Shown one piece after another: positions 46,834 to 57,855 of a stretch of 64,000 nucleotides of DNA. The notes below the pieces were generated by a model. The model was not told the DNA's origin and ran no database searches. It was given only the letters and a program-made list of their open reading frames with translations. The position numbers and the translations under genes were made by a program. The DNA comes from Alitta virens (taxonomy: Eukaryota > Annelida > Polychaeta > Phyllodocida > Nereididae), in assembly GCA_932294295.1 (NCBI GenBank), contig OW028579.1:4435370-4499369 (forward strand), in the 5' to 3' direction. The stretch's first letter is position 1. Each line of letters opens with the position of its first letter.

Positions 46834-49540
46834 AGCCGGGGATTAATTGCATATTCACGAAAACGAGGTCATTATCTAACTTATGCAATTTTTTTTGTTT
46901 GTAGTTGTTTGATCACATGCTTATGACGTTCTCCCCTTAAGACTTTTGTTTGCTTATTATATAAGATGTTCATTTGATTGTTGTGTTTTGTTTCTTTGTT
47001 TTACTACAACTTGTAACCAGTCAAGTGTGACTATATTCTCCCAGGTATATGCTATTTATCCCCCTGGAATCATGGCCTCTGATCAGATGAAAAAGGCAAA
47101 TAGTGTTATAATGACATTTATCCTCTGGAATCCAGAATTATAATTGCCCAAAAGGCAAAGTATGATCTCGCTTCAATTACATAAAATTACTGCATATTAA
47201 TCACACACATTCATGTAGTATTGTCCTATGTCTCAATGCTACTGGTTCTGAAGCTTAGTCAGCTTATATGACCAGCTGCCAGGGGCAGATGTTAGGATGA
47301 GATAATAAGGCTTGGAGTCCACACCGCATTACACACGTAACAGTGGTTATCTTGGTATGGGCTTGGTAAGGCTCAGTCAGCCGAAGGACATCTGAGATAG
47401 TTACAGGATAGGTATAGTATGATAGGTACATACATAATTACACTGATTTTAAATTTAATCTTAAACAACATATTTTAATGTAACTTTGTGTTTTAATATT
47501 TTATCAATTGTTTTAAAATTACTGTACTATTTATTATGTTTTATTGTATTTTATGGGCCACATGTAAAACAGTCTTGTACTGATGGTGCTACCCATGCAA
47601 AATGTGTTCAAATAAATAAATAAATAGTGTATAGCTACGGTCATTCTCTTTCAAAACTCCATTTTTTATACTCCACAATATATATAACTTCGAAAGCAGA
47701 CTGTACTTTTCTTGTGCTATGGGAGAAGTCACACACAGCTTACAATCACACTGATTGGCAATTGTTTACCTCTGGTAACTTCAGATTTGTATTAAAATAA
47801 CAGAACAATGGACAATGCACGAAATGGATCTCATTATGTAAAAGTTTAAAACAATAATGTATGGCTATAAATCACTCAAATTATCTGGGTGCTATGTTAT
47901 ATAACAAACCTTCGAATGATTTTAAATGTCTTTTAATGTGGCCCCTGCATTTTATGCACTGTGTGATCTTATATATTATTTTATGCCATTGTAAATTTTA
48001 ACTCAGAACTCTTGCTAATGTTTTATTTAGTTTTTACTGTCCGACTGTAAATAAATGTTTACTGGCTAACTTACATATTACTGAATCGGCCTGACTAATA
48101 TCACTGAAGCATAAGATAGCTATATCCTTTATAGAGATGACTAACATTTTTTTGTTGCCCAAATAAACAAAGGTGCTCCAGGACAAAGCCCTAAGGATGC
48201 CATTACACACAAACAACAGCACAAATATTGCTTTGGAATCCGAGAATAAATGTCTTGCCTGAAGGCTGGCTTCAACTTGAGTGATGTCTTCTTGGATGTC
48301 ATGTATCCCTGGGAGCACTTGTGTCTACAATGATCTTGCTGTCATACTAAAATGTGCTGGAGCTATATGACAAAAGGTTTTCTTGCTAAAATAGGTGAAG
48401 TGGAATACAATGTCATGTTCCAGATAACAAGCCTTATGGGCTCGAAGTCGACCCAGGTTCAGCCAATGTTGGTCGGTCTGACATATTAACTGACTCTACG
48501 TTAAGACATCACAATTAAACATCCTCGGAATCGCCAAAATTGTCCTAATCCTAAAAGATGTTGCTGCTTAATTCTGACAAATTTTTCCGAACATAGACTT
48601 GTACGTCCGAATATTTTAATATTTTTACACTATAGTCAGTTTTTGGGACCTAACATGTAATCTAACATAGGTATATTTTGCAAACTAATAATGTGTCTCA
48701 ATTTACCTATTTAAAGGTTGATTAGAAACTAAAAAAAGTAAGTATACTTATGCTTCAGTTGAGACGTTAAATTGGCGGTCCCTTGTGCTCAGTTTCTATG
48801 CTGAGGCAAGTAAAAGATCCCTCCCATGGGGTAAAATTGTAACATGGGTGGACTCCTCTCTCTTATCCCATCAATCAACCCTCGATAGAAGAAAGGACTT
48901 GCCATAGAGGGCTACACTTTCCACATCTATCTATCCATCTATCTACATCTATTCATCTATCTACATCTATCCATCTATCTATCCATCTATCCATCTATCC
49001 ATCTATCTATCTATCTATCTATCTATCCATCTATCTATCATCTATATATCTATCTATCTATCTATCTACCTTTCTATCTATCTGTCTATCCATCTGTCTA
49101 TATACCCATCTATCTATCTGTCTGTGTGCAGAATAAACAACACCTGCCAAATGTTGTACTTGCTCGAACAAATTAGAATTGATCTATTTTAACTTGGTTT
49201 TAATGCCTCACCTAACTTTAATGAGAGTAAGAAGCTATTTTTAGCATCATAACGCTCGAAAGAAGCCAAGTAACCAACACGTCTTTTTGTTGTGGTTAAT
49301 TTACTGCTGACACAATGCACACCTCAAAAGTGATGCAATGAAATGTCAGACGTTGGTCTATCAAGCCTTTACATGACATTTAGGGCGGGGGCCTGGCTCG
49401 GAGGTAGCGCTCTGGGCTTCCAACCGCTGGGTCCCGGGTTCGATTCCCGGTCGAGCCTAATAAATTGGATGGCTGTTTCATCCTTCGTCTCATTGCCATG
49501 GTCTCTGCTTGTCCTAATTAGCCCAACTGGTGCCGAAATA
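46832..49540. repeat. 2707-bp tandem duplication, copy B
   Basis: In all stretches compared I saw no difference from copy A, including the microsatellite. The junction shares the 2-base microhomology TA (46832-46833). Similarity ends at 49540, in the tail of the SINE. Confidence 0.97.
48926..49127. repeat. (ATCT)n microsatellite, copy B
   Basis: Same array as 46219-46420, with no length change. Confidence 0.97.
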
Positions 49541-49573
49541 CAGGACGTAAAGCCCTAATCACACACACACACA
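49382..49573 (+). mobile_element. full-length SINE with 15-bp target duplication
   Basis: Complete copy with ACGTAAAGCCCTAATCAC(AC)n tail. Exact repeat CTTTACATGACATTT at 49367-49381 and 49574-49588. It is the parent of the cut copy at 46675. Confidence 0.96.
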
Positions 49574-49588
49574 CTTTACATGACATTT

Positions 49589-50106
49589 CATAGTTATAGG
49601 ACAATGGTCTTATGCGTGGGCCATTATACAGCCTCTTTCAAAGATAAGGTAAAGCACTCAATAATATACTTTGAAGAAAGAAAGCACGTGTCCACATTCT
49701 TAAGGCTATTATAGCAGCTTTGTAACAATATATATATATATATATATATCCTTTCGGATAATAATGTTAGCACTGCTCCAAGCCAGTTGTGGCGAAATAT
49801 GAACGAAAAACAGATGGACATTTATTTTAAAACCTACTATAAGATCACCTTTGGAACACGGTTTTTAATTTTTTCAGGTGGTCTTAATGTAAAAGTTAAT
49901 TTCATTGGCAAAAAACACAACTGTAGGTGATCAATACTTATAAGTGTTTTTATTTATTTTTATTATTTTATCCACTGGGTTAAATTATCTCCTAGGAGTT
50001 TTTCATATAGCCCAGTATAAAAACATGTAAATCAAGTAAAAAGAAAATGCATGTTAAACATTGGCAGTTTTGGCCCTTGAGAAATACCTAAGGTCACACT
50101 TGAAAC
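49589..50106. other. intergenic, with (TA)n near 49730
   Basis: A short AT dinucleotide run at 49729-49749. Otherwise nothing recognised. Confidence 0.5.
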
Positions 50107-50757
50107 GTTTAGTGGTGGTGGCATTGTGAACTTTTGTGTTGAAGGTAAGGTGGTTTTAAAATGAGATTCCATACACAAAATGGACAGAAGTGTTCGCAGC
50201 AATTCAAAACCCTGCTTTCTAGCTGATAAAAACAAAAGTTTAGTGGTGGTGGCATTGTGAACTTTTGTGTTGAAGGTAAGGTGGTTTTAAAATGAGGTTC
50301 CATACACAAAATGGACAGAAGTGTTCGCAGCAATTCAAAACCCTGCTTTCTAGCTGATAAAAACAAAAGTTTAGTGGTGGTGGCATTGTGAACTTTTGTG
50401 TTGAAGGTAAGGTGGTTTTAAAATGAGGTTCCATACACAAAATGGACAGAAGTGTTCGCAGCAATTCAAAACCCTGCTTTCTAGCTGATAAAAACAAAAG
50501 TTTAGTGGTGGTGGCATTGTGAACTTTTGTGTTGAAGGTAAGGTGGTTTTAAAATGAGGTTCCATACACAAAATGGACAGAAGTGTTCGCAGCAATTCAA
50601 AACCCTGCTTTCTAGCTGATAAAAACAAAAGTTTAGTGGTGGTGGCATTGTGAACTTTTGTGTTGAAGGTAAGGTGGTTTTAAAATGAGGTTCCATACAC
50701 AAAATGGACAGAAGTGTTCGCAACAATTCAAAACCCTGCTTTCTAGCTGATAAAAAC
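50107..50757. repeat. 131-bp minisatellite, 5 copies
   Basis: Five head-to-tail units beginning GTTTAGTGGTGGTGGCATTG with an exact 131-bp period. By eye the inner units are identical; the first has GAGATTCC and the last GCAACAATTC as variants. Periodic open frames of 85 codons are by-products of a period that is not a multiple of three. Confidence 0.97.
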
Positions 50758-51270
50758 ACTTCTGGGAAAGAAATAACTTGAAGTTTGCTATATTCTCCAT
50801 TGTAATTTCTGCTGCTTCTTAACCTGATAACAAATGGTTATAATGATTACAAAATCCCCAACAATTATCTTTGCAAAGATAGGAAACTATCTTTGTAATT
50901 GGTACAAAGAGAGGGCTTTTTTGGTTATATATACATATTTATTACATATATACAATTGGAAATAAAAATACATTATAAGGTAAACATTATATACACGGGA
51001 AAATTTAAAATTCAAATTTCACAAAGTGAGCTTAGCAAATGGACACACTCTGTGTCAATCAGAAAATAGTCTAAATTGTTGTCCAAAATTTCTTTAACGG
51101 CCCCAGTGACCATAAAGTCACTTATACGGTATTTGCATTTCTTCAGATCTGTAGATCTGTAGAGTCTCCAAATATATTAAGTTTGGGTTTGAGTTGTTGG
51201 TGAAATCTAGATTTTGTGCTTGTCCACGACTTACATGTAAAAATAAAGTGTCATTGTGACTTGAAATCAG
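50758..51270. other. AT-rich intergenic, nothing recognised
   Basis: No supported gene. A short local repeat AGATCTGTAGATCTGTAGAG occurs at about 51146. Confidence 0.5.
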
Positions 51271-51492
51271 TTTTATTTACTTGTTGAAGGTGTAGAGACA
51301 TCTTCTGTTTTATTTACTTGTTGAAGGTGTAGAGACATCTTCTGTTTTATTTACTTGTTGAAGGTGTAGAGACATCTTCTGTTTTATTTACTTGTTGAAG
51401 GTGTAGAGACATCTTCTGTTTCATTTACTTGTTGAAGGTGTAGAGACATCTTCTGTTTTATTTACTTGTTGAAGGTGTAGAGACATCTTCTG
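51271..51492. repeat. 37-bp minisatellite, 6 copies
   Basis: Units TTTTATTTACTTGTTGAAGG + TGTAGAGACATCTTCTG. The fifth unit has TTTCATTTAC; the rest look identical. Confidence 0.97.
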
Positions 51493-51544
51493 TTAATATC
51501 TTTGCTTTCTCTATAAAGTGAATTCACATGCTATTTAGACACCG

Positions 51545-52790
51545 ATGCAATCCATAGTGGCGCATGAACCTCAGGAAATATTGGCTAGGGACTGGAAAAT
51601 TGTTCAAGTGGAGTAGAAAATGTACTTGTAATCATGGACATATTCAGTAAATATACAGACTGAGTCATTGTTCTCACTATTAATCAACAATCACAGTGAC
51701 AAAAGCTCTACTGAAACAGTGGTTTTTCATGGCAAACCTCACCATATGCTTTCAGATCAAGGCAGATATTTTGAGGCAAAAGTGTTGCAGTAACTATACA
51801 AGTTGTATTAGATCAAGAAGACATGAACATGTCCATATACACCACGTGGGAATGAGCAATATGAGCGATTCGATAGGACCATGAATGATCACCTGAGAAC
51901 TTTAGAACCGGAGAAGAAAATGGCCTGATTATCTCCGAGAACTGACTCATGCTTACAACAAAGCTCCACATTTCTAGCGCTGGTGTGACTCCATTTTTCA
52001 CTATGTTTGGGCGACAACCAAAATTGCCAATTGACTTCATCTTGGGTCAACCTATAGAAGAAAATGGTCATTGGGTGACTAAACATCAAGAAACATTGAA
52101 GACAGCTGAAGATGTAGTCAAAAAGAATTAAGAGAGGTCTTCCTAAAAGAGAAAGGATCAGTATTACAAGGATGCCAGAGAGGATGTTCTTCCCGTTGGA
52201 GCATAAGTTATAATCTTTGTAGTCGACCGCAAGGGAACAATAAGCTTGAGGGTCAGAAGTATATCACATTCAAGAACGCAATGGCAATGTATACATGCTC
52301 AAGTCGTTGAACGTGCCAAGGCGTAGCAGAACAGTGAATCGGCAAGATTTGAAGCTTGTTTGGTTCCAGGCAGGAGGAATGAGGCACCTGATGATGTGCA
52401 GCAGCAAGAAGTCCCTGAGGATCAGAAGTCTGAAGATAATGTGGATATAAATCCAGATGAGAATACTTCGGAGGAAGCCAACCAAGAATTACTATTGCAT
52501 GTCTTACATGGCCAAATGTGCTACGTGAGTTTTCCATGCATTTGGATAAATGCATGGAAAATGCATGGTGTTTGCCTCATTATAATTAGCTAAAAACCAT
52601 GCGTTTTCCATGCGTTTATCCTTCGCATGGAAAACGCACGTGGCACATTTGGTCTTGTAGAGATAGACGATTAGTCCGATGCTTCGAATGCTTGGGAGGC
52701 TAAAGATGAAGTATTCCCGAAAACCTGAGATGGATGAGAATGTTCCAGTGCCAGTGGTCCGACACAGAACTTGTGTCACAAAAGGTCAAC
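51545..52790 (+). pseudogene. decayed Ty3/gypsy integrase
   Basis: Scattered over several frames: ENVLVIMDIFSKYT (core start with the first Asp), VTKALLKQWFFM, SDQGRYFEA (second Asp), a [24 protein letters not shown] segment (third acidic residue), then [21 protein letters not shown] and a polar tail. Integrase inserts element DNA into the genome. Multiple frameshifts and stops make it non-functional. It is far more decayed than the gypsy at 22915 and belongs to a different lineage judging by the core sequence. A palindromic MITE interrupts the C-terminal region; after it KPEMDENVPVPVVRHRT continues the tail. No LTRs found. Confidence 0.82.
52510..52652. mobile_element. palindromic MITE, copy 2
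   Basis: Same element as 197-340, with better preserved termini (GGCCAAATGTGC at the left and GCACATTTGGTC at the right). It lies inside the C-terminal region of the decayed gypsy pol, so it inserted later. Target duplication unclear. Confidence 0.75.
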
Positions 52791-53000
52791 TTACTTTTCT
52801 TATGCCATATAGGCTCATGTGAAATGTTTCAAATCCGATGGGGTAAACGTGTAACATGTAACATTGGCGGGGGTCAAGTCTTATCATTTCATCATTACTT
52901 CTGTCTCCGGCAGCTTTGGGCAAGTAGCATATAGACTACACAATTAAATTTATATTTGATCATTTACAGCACAGGGAAAAAGTTTGTGGCATTCCTCTTG

Positions 53001-53142
53001 TCCCGGGTTCAATTCCCGGTCGAGCCTATGTTGGATGGCTGTTTCATCCTTTGTCTCATTGCCATGGTCCCTACCTGTCCTAATTAGCCCATCAGGTGCA
53101 GAAATACAGGACGTAAAGCACTAATCCACCACCACCACCACC
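53001..53142 (+). mobile_element. 5'-truncated tRNA-derived SINE
   Basis: Begins at TCCCGGGTTCAATTCCCGG (box B) and runs to a (CCA)n tail. A short direct repeat CCTCTTG occurs on both sides (52994-53000 and about 53141-53147). Confidence 0.88.
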
Positions 53143-53639
53143 TCTTGAAATTGTGTTGGATGCTATCATTGCAAGATTGTAAATATAGCATTAACAATAA
53201 GCATAATTATGATTAGTAAGTTGGGGTATGACCTACTGTTATCCTATGCTTGGTACAGAAATATGACCGAATAACAAGTGGACATTCATATTCAACCCTG
53301 TAGTGGTCTAACAACTAAACGCATTGTTGCTTTTGTGCAGGAGGCCAATGTAATTTTTCTACATCGATGATATTACCTCAGAGACCTCCGTAAAGGTACA
53401 GGTAAGCAATAACAAAAACCACACAGGCAATTGGACAGCAGTGTTGAATGTAATTATGCAGTTTGTGTGGGATTCAATCACATTCCTAAATGCCTTTGGT
53501 GTCTGTGTAGAATTCTGTGATGTTTGCAAGTGTCTTTTATGTTGTGGAGTGTCCAGTGTTTTTTAACCCTCAGAGAATGAAGTTTGAAAAGGTTTTTTTT
53601 TTTTTGTTATCACCAATGTCCCACTGACGGGCGGACGGT
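53143..53639. other. intergenic, nothing recognised
   Basis: Ends with a T13 homopolymer at about 53593. No gene. Confidence 0.5.
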
Positions 53640-54230
53640 TAGGCGGGAGGGTGAGCAGAGGGGCAGGCAGGCGTTACACTTGTTTCAGGAGCAGAACTCT
53701 TACACTAATGCACTTACCCCTACAAAATTTTGTACTCAATATGGCCTAGTGGTGCCTTTTGGTAGTCACATTGACATATGTTGGCTATGTTTTACAAATT
53801 TAGAAAAAATAAAAAAAAATACTTTTTTTGGTTTCTGGAGCAGAACTCTGACAGTACTGCACCCACATGCTTAAAACTTTGTCATAATATGTCTAAAATA
53901 GTGTAGTGGTGCCTTTTCGGGGTCTCATGGCCATAAATACTATCGAATTTTCCAAATTATGGCAAAATAGGGAAAATTCCTACTTTTTCAAACCTCATTT
54001 TGATATTAATTTGCATGCTAATTATACAAAAAAATTGAAAATCTGGAAAAAAAAATGCTAAAAATTGTGTTTTTTTTCGGTGCAAAACTCTACCATTAAT
54101 GCACCTACCTTTACAAAATTGTATACGTCATTACTCTATATAGCTAAAAAAACAGAAAAATTTCTGTTTCCGAACAGGACTCGCACACTACTGCACCTAC
54201 ATGCATACCAAACTTAGTAAGAATATGTAA
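53640..54230 (+). repeat. degenerate repeat R2 (GCAGAACTCT units)
   Basis: The block GCAGAACTCTTACACTAATG CAC-TAC-C recurs at 53691, 53840, 54081 and 54172 with growing divergence. The first 160 bp also match the reverse complement of 60030-60180 (CAGGCAGG, GAGCAGAACTC, GGCCTAGTGGTGCC). A dispersed element of unknown type. Confidence 0.6.
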
Positions 54231-54848
54231 TTTAGACATATTCTTACTAAGGAAAATATGAAAATTTGGACAGGTACTCTTTTAAACCCTCATATCAATG
54301 ACTCTATGATCCTTAAATCAGTAACATTTTGCCAATGATATATCTAGATTATAGTTATTTCACTTTTAAGCTTCTTTTTGACATTTGTTTCATCACTTTT
54401 TGTGTTCATAATATTGGAAAATCTGGAAGAAACTGAAAAAATGTTGTTGCTTCCTTCATATTCCTTAGCATCCCATACTTAACAATGACAGCCATAAATG
54501 TTGTGCAGTTCATGTGCAATTATTAGATATTTGATCATAGTATTGCCATGCTCAACCCATTCAACAGTTTTTGTTTATATATATAATTATGCAATTTTAT
54601 AATGATTAGTTGCATGATGATCTATATTACTTTCACTTGACTCTAATACTTATTATTGTTTTCTTCATATACACCTGTAAGGTGTTCGGTAATACTAATT
54701 TAAATGCCATAGATGCAAATCAGCAACCCAACAATTCAGTAACTGAAGGAAATATGGCAATTGATAATATACAGTTCCTTCAGTTGCCAGCTAAATTTAA
54801 ACAGTGAGCAAAAATTATTTTAACTTATAAAGGCATTAAAATGGGTGT

Positions 54849-54974
54849 GTTGAGTATCATTCCATACAAAATAAACCTTTAAGATTTTGTATTTATGTGT
54901 ATTTAGACTTTATTTATTTAAATACAAGTAAATAAAAACCTTGAAGGTTCATTTTGTATGAAATTATACCCAAC
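54849..54974. repeat. 126-bp inverted repeat
   Basis: GTTGAGTATCATTCCATACA AAATAAACCTT pairs with AAGGTTCATTTTGTATGAAA TTATACCCAAC. Possible small MITE; single copy in the window. Confidence 0.55.
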
Positions 54975-55364
54975 ATCTTTATGTGGCATAACATTATTGC
55001 TGAATTTCATATATATTCCTTAGGATCATTGCCATAGCCCAGTCATATTTTGGACATATAAATGATAATCTTTGTTGTAGATTAGTTAAGGGAACATGCT
55101 ATTGTGTTGATATTTCTGGTGAACTCAATACTCCTTGTTGTGCATTAAATCTTTAAAACAGAACAATTAAATGGCAAGAAAATAATAGAGAATACTTTTT
55201 ATGCTCACTTGGCGAAAAGGCTCGGAACATAATGGATTGCTGTTAATACAGGGTTCCTGCAGGTTCGTATTGCTAATATTCCTTTCTATTTTGTACTACT
55301 GACCACAATTAGGGTCCCCGAAAGCTCTGTTTCTCCTGGTGACAAGGGTTGTTGTAAGTTATGT

Positions 55365-55680
55365 TGGAAAATGAACAATATAAAAAGTATCTTGGTGTCT
55401 GGGTTGATGACCAGTTGAACTTTGATGTATGTAAATGTATGTAAATTATCTTTTATGAGAATCTCTGCTTAGTTTTCTTGGTTATCTAGACTTAGACGAA
55501 TAGTACCTCAGCCAGTTCTTTTATTAACGCATAAAAGTCTTATATTCAACCTATATTTGACTATGCTTGTACGATATGGGATTGTAGTAGTGCTAATATT
55601 AATTAATGCTACACAAAGGCTACAAAACCGAGCTCCTAGAATTATCAGTTCCAACTTTGATATCAGAAATGTCAGAGGTG
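55365..55680 (+). mobile_element. LINE RT C-terminal remnant, plus strand
   Basis: QYKKYLGVWVDDQLNFD fits the YLGV.LDD.L.F motif after the RT palm. Then, with frame breaks, HKSLIFN, TIWD and RLQNRAPRIIS follow, the typical RLQ..AAR.I block. Dead copy. Confidence 0.65.
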
Positions 55681-56222
55681 AAGACCCTGTTAATGTCCTC
55701 AACAAATACATTTGCAAAATAATCTGAGAATAAACATGCTTTTTCTGTTGTTGCTAATGTTTTGTTACTTTTTACACAAGGAATGGCAGAACACACAGAA
55801 GTTTTCCTTCTAATACATTGGTAATACATTTTGCTATTTTTCTTTCTATTATCAAACAGCTTATTCTCATAATCACATTTTGCTTTAAAAAGTTTAGACT
55901 TGAATAATGTTTAGCTTTTTTTATAATTTGAATATTTGACAATATTTGTTTGTCTAATATACCTTTGCCAGTGGCGTTGTTTGACTCTTTTCAGATGCTT
56001 AAGTTTATCATTAAACCAGGGAACACAGTTTCTAGATGAGGTGCTAGTCAGAGGAACAAAGTTAGTTATTACAGAATCAATTGCACCTTTGAATGCATTA
56101 TAGTATTCATCAGCACTTGTACATTCTGAGTAATTAACATTTAAATCGATTCTATTCAGATAGCTGTTGATTAAAGTCATTGACAACATTGCAACATATA
56201 TGATTGAGTTTTTTATTGGCAA
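55660..56222 (-). mobile_element. LINE endonuclease-RT linker remnant, minus strand
   Basis: One frame (55911-56222) reads NYSECTSADEYYNAFKGAID ... CVPWFNDKLKHLKRVKQRHW, the PWF..ELK.L.R..R motif between endonuclease and RT. Next, in another frame, KACLFSDYFANVF (55650-55830) follows. It meets the plus-strand LINE remnant near 55660-55690, so the two pieces are arranged tail to tail or the LINE was inverted internally. Confidence 0.7.
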
Positions 56223-56358
56223 AGTATCTCACATCATTACATACCAGTATCATTTGGAGTTTGATTATTTATAGAAATTATCTTTTTATTTTCTTAATCT
56301 GGTTTAATAAAAAAAACTATGGCTGCAGGATGAGATGACTGTTTTTATCTATGAATCA

Positions 56359-56795
56359 CTACTGACATGCACGGAGAACTCTCCCATCGAATCTTCTTCG
56401 GTCACAAGGAGGATCTTCGGGGTTAGGTTCAGGGTCAGGTTTAGGTATCACACCACAGATCTTGGTCTGTTCACCTGTTCCGCAGCATGTCCCCGAGGAA
56501 CTACCACAACTGGATGACACACAACTTCTGGTGCGGGACATTCTATTACCATTACACACAGACCACCCACTCCACGAGCCCCATCTCCCTACAAGTGAAA
56601 GGAAGTGATTCAAGATTTAAGAAAAAATAATTAATTCATACATTTCAAACTTGCAAAACTTATAACCTCGGAAGAAACTGAGTATTCAGTCATAATAATT
56701 GCAACATTAATTCACTTACAGCACGTTGCAGCCTGACTGCTACAGAAGATCGAAGCCAGAAGAAGGACAATGGAGAGAGATATCAACTTCTTCAT
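56359..56795 (-). CDS. small secreted thrombospondin type-1 repeat protein
   Basis: Two coding exons on the minus strand, exon 1 56795-56720 and exon 2 56588-56359, joined by GT-AG (donor T|GTAAGT, acceptor CACTTGTAG|GG) in phase 1; the split codon is Trp. The predicted product is 101 residues. It starts with a signal peptide (KKLISLSIVLLLASIF, cleavage near SSQA), followed by one TSR domain (WGSWSGWSVC, MSRTRSC, then a CGSSSGTCC stretch and TKICG). A proline/acidic tail (PKPDPEPNPEDPP) and an Arg-rich end follow. TSR domains are extracellular and bind matrix, glycans or other proteins; the partner is unknown. One TSR in so short a protein is unusual. A TTTTTTCAG at about 56860 suggests a spliced 5' UTR. 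AATAAA (minus) is at 56285-56290. No lesions seen. Confidence 0.82.
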
Positions 56796-56845
56796 TGTGG
56801 ATGGCACTTGGCTGGGATGATATTGGTGTTCTTGGCAAGCTCTTT

Positions 56846-57139
56846 CTAAGAACTGAAAAAATATAAGATCAGCATGTTAAATCTGGCCGAAATTGAACCA
56901 ATTGGAGCTGTCTCATTGAGGCGATATTAAGGCAAAATTGAACTAATATTGAGGCAACATTCAGCCAACACTGAACATTCTGAAAATATTCAGCCAACAA
57001 TGAGCCATGGTTGTGCCGATGAAGAAAACAAAATGAGGTCAAAGTTATTCATTAATGAAAATTTCATCAGACCTCAGTTATTCATTAATAAAAATTTCAT
57101 CCAGACCTCTACATACACTGTGAAAAAATTTGTGTAGTT
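56846..57139. other. upstream flank of the TSR gene
   Basis: Repeated ATTGAGGCAACATTCAGCC-like words and a 37-bp imperfect tandem duplication around 57035-57110 (TTATTCATTAATGAAAATTT CATC). The promoter is probably here, but I see no clear TATA box. Confidence 0.4.
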
Positions 57140-57630
57140 TTTACGGCATGTTGCTGGCGAATTTTTGCACTGTATCTTGCTGCTGCAAAACTTACAGTTG
57201 TAGAGGACAAACTTATGTTTGCCATAAAATCACAGCACATGCTTCAATTAATGTGATGATTGCTTACAGTGAAATATAAAAAATGGCATTTTACCATAAA
57301 ATACTGTCGATGAGCCCTGATAATAAGGCAATGTTTGGTTATCTACAGTAAATTTTGCGGTATCATACTAGTCGAGATTTACTGTATCTTACCATGAAAT
57401 GCTTCAGTATCATGCTGTAGACTCGTTTTACGGTATCTTTACACAGAATATACGGTGGAATTCTGTATGGTAGATTTTGCTATGTTTTACACCATTCTAC
57501 TGAATAAATTACGGTATTCTGCCACTTTCTTAAACTCAGCTGTAAAGTTTGTATTATCATGCCATAGGCGTAAACAAATTATGGTAGCATGCTGCATACC
57601 AAATTTACAGTATTTTGCTGTAAAAACCTT
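57140..57630. repeat. degenerate ACGGTATC/TTTACAGTAT minisatellite
   Basis: Variants of TTTTACGGTATC, TTTACTGTATCTTACC and TTTACAGTATTTTGCTGTAA recur every 35-50 bp. Heavily diverged, so edges and unit are vague. Confidence 0.5.
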
Positions 57631-57855
57631 GTTGGAGTATCCAACCTCAGATTTGAGGTTGGACAGATTCCTCAGTCTTAATTTTTGGGAAGTCTGTTAT
57701 GCCCCTATTTAAGATATAATGTTTGTTTTTCTCTGCTAAAATTTTACTTGACAATTTTATCTGAAAAATGATAGAATTAGAATTTTAGAATATGTGTTCA
57801 AATTTTACATACATGACATTTTCATAATTAACAAGTGATTGTTGCTCTCATTTGC

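Noticed and set aside
46636..46926. 96-codon frame across the SINE and duplication junction
   Set aside because: Translation of SINE sequence. Similar frames occur in other SINE copies.
50032..50759. Repeated 85-codon frames on the minus strand
   Set aside because: By-product of the 131-bp minisatellite; identical peptides arise at every unit.
50107..51492. Regular repeats considered as a CRISPR array
   Set aside because: Units are contiguous, with no spacers, in a eukaryotic setting.
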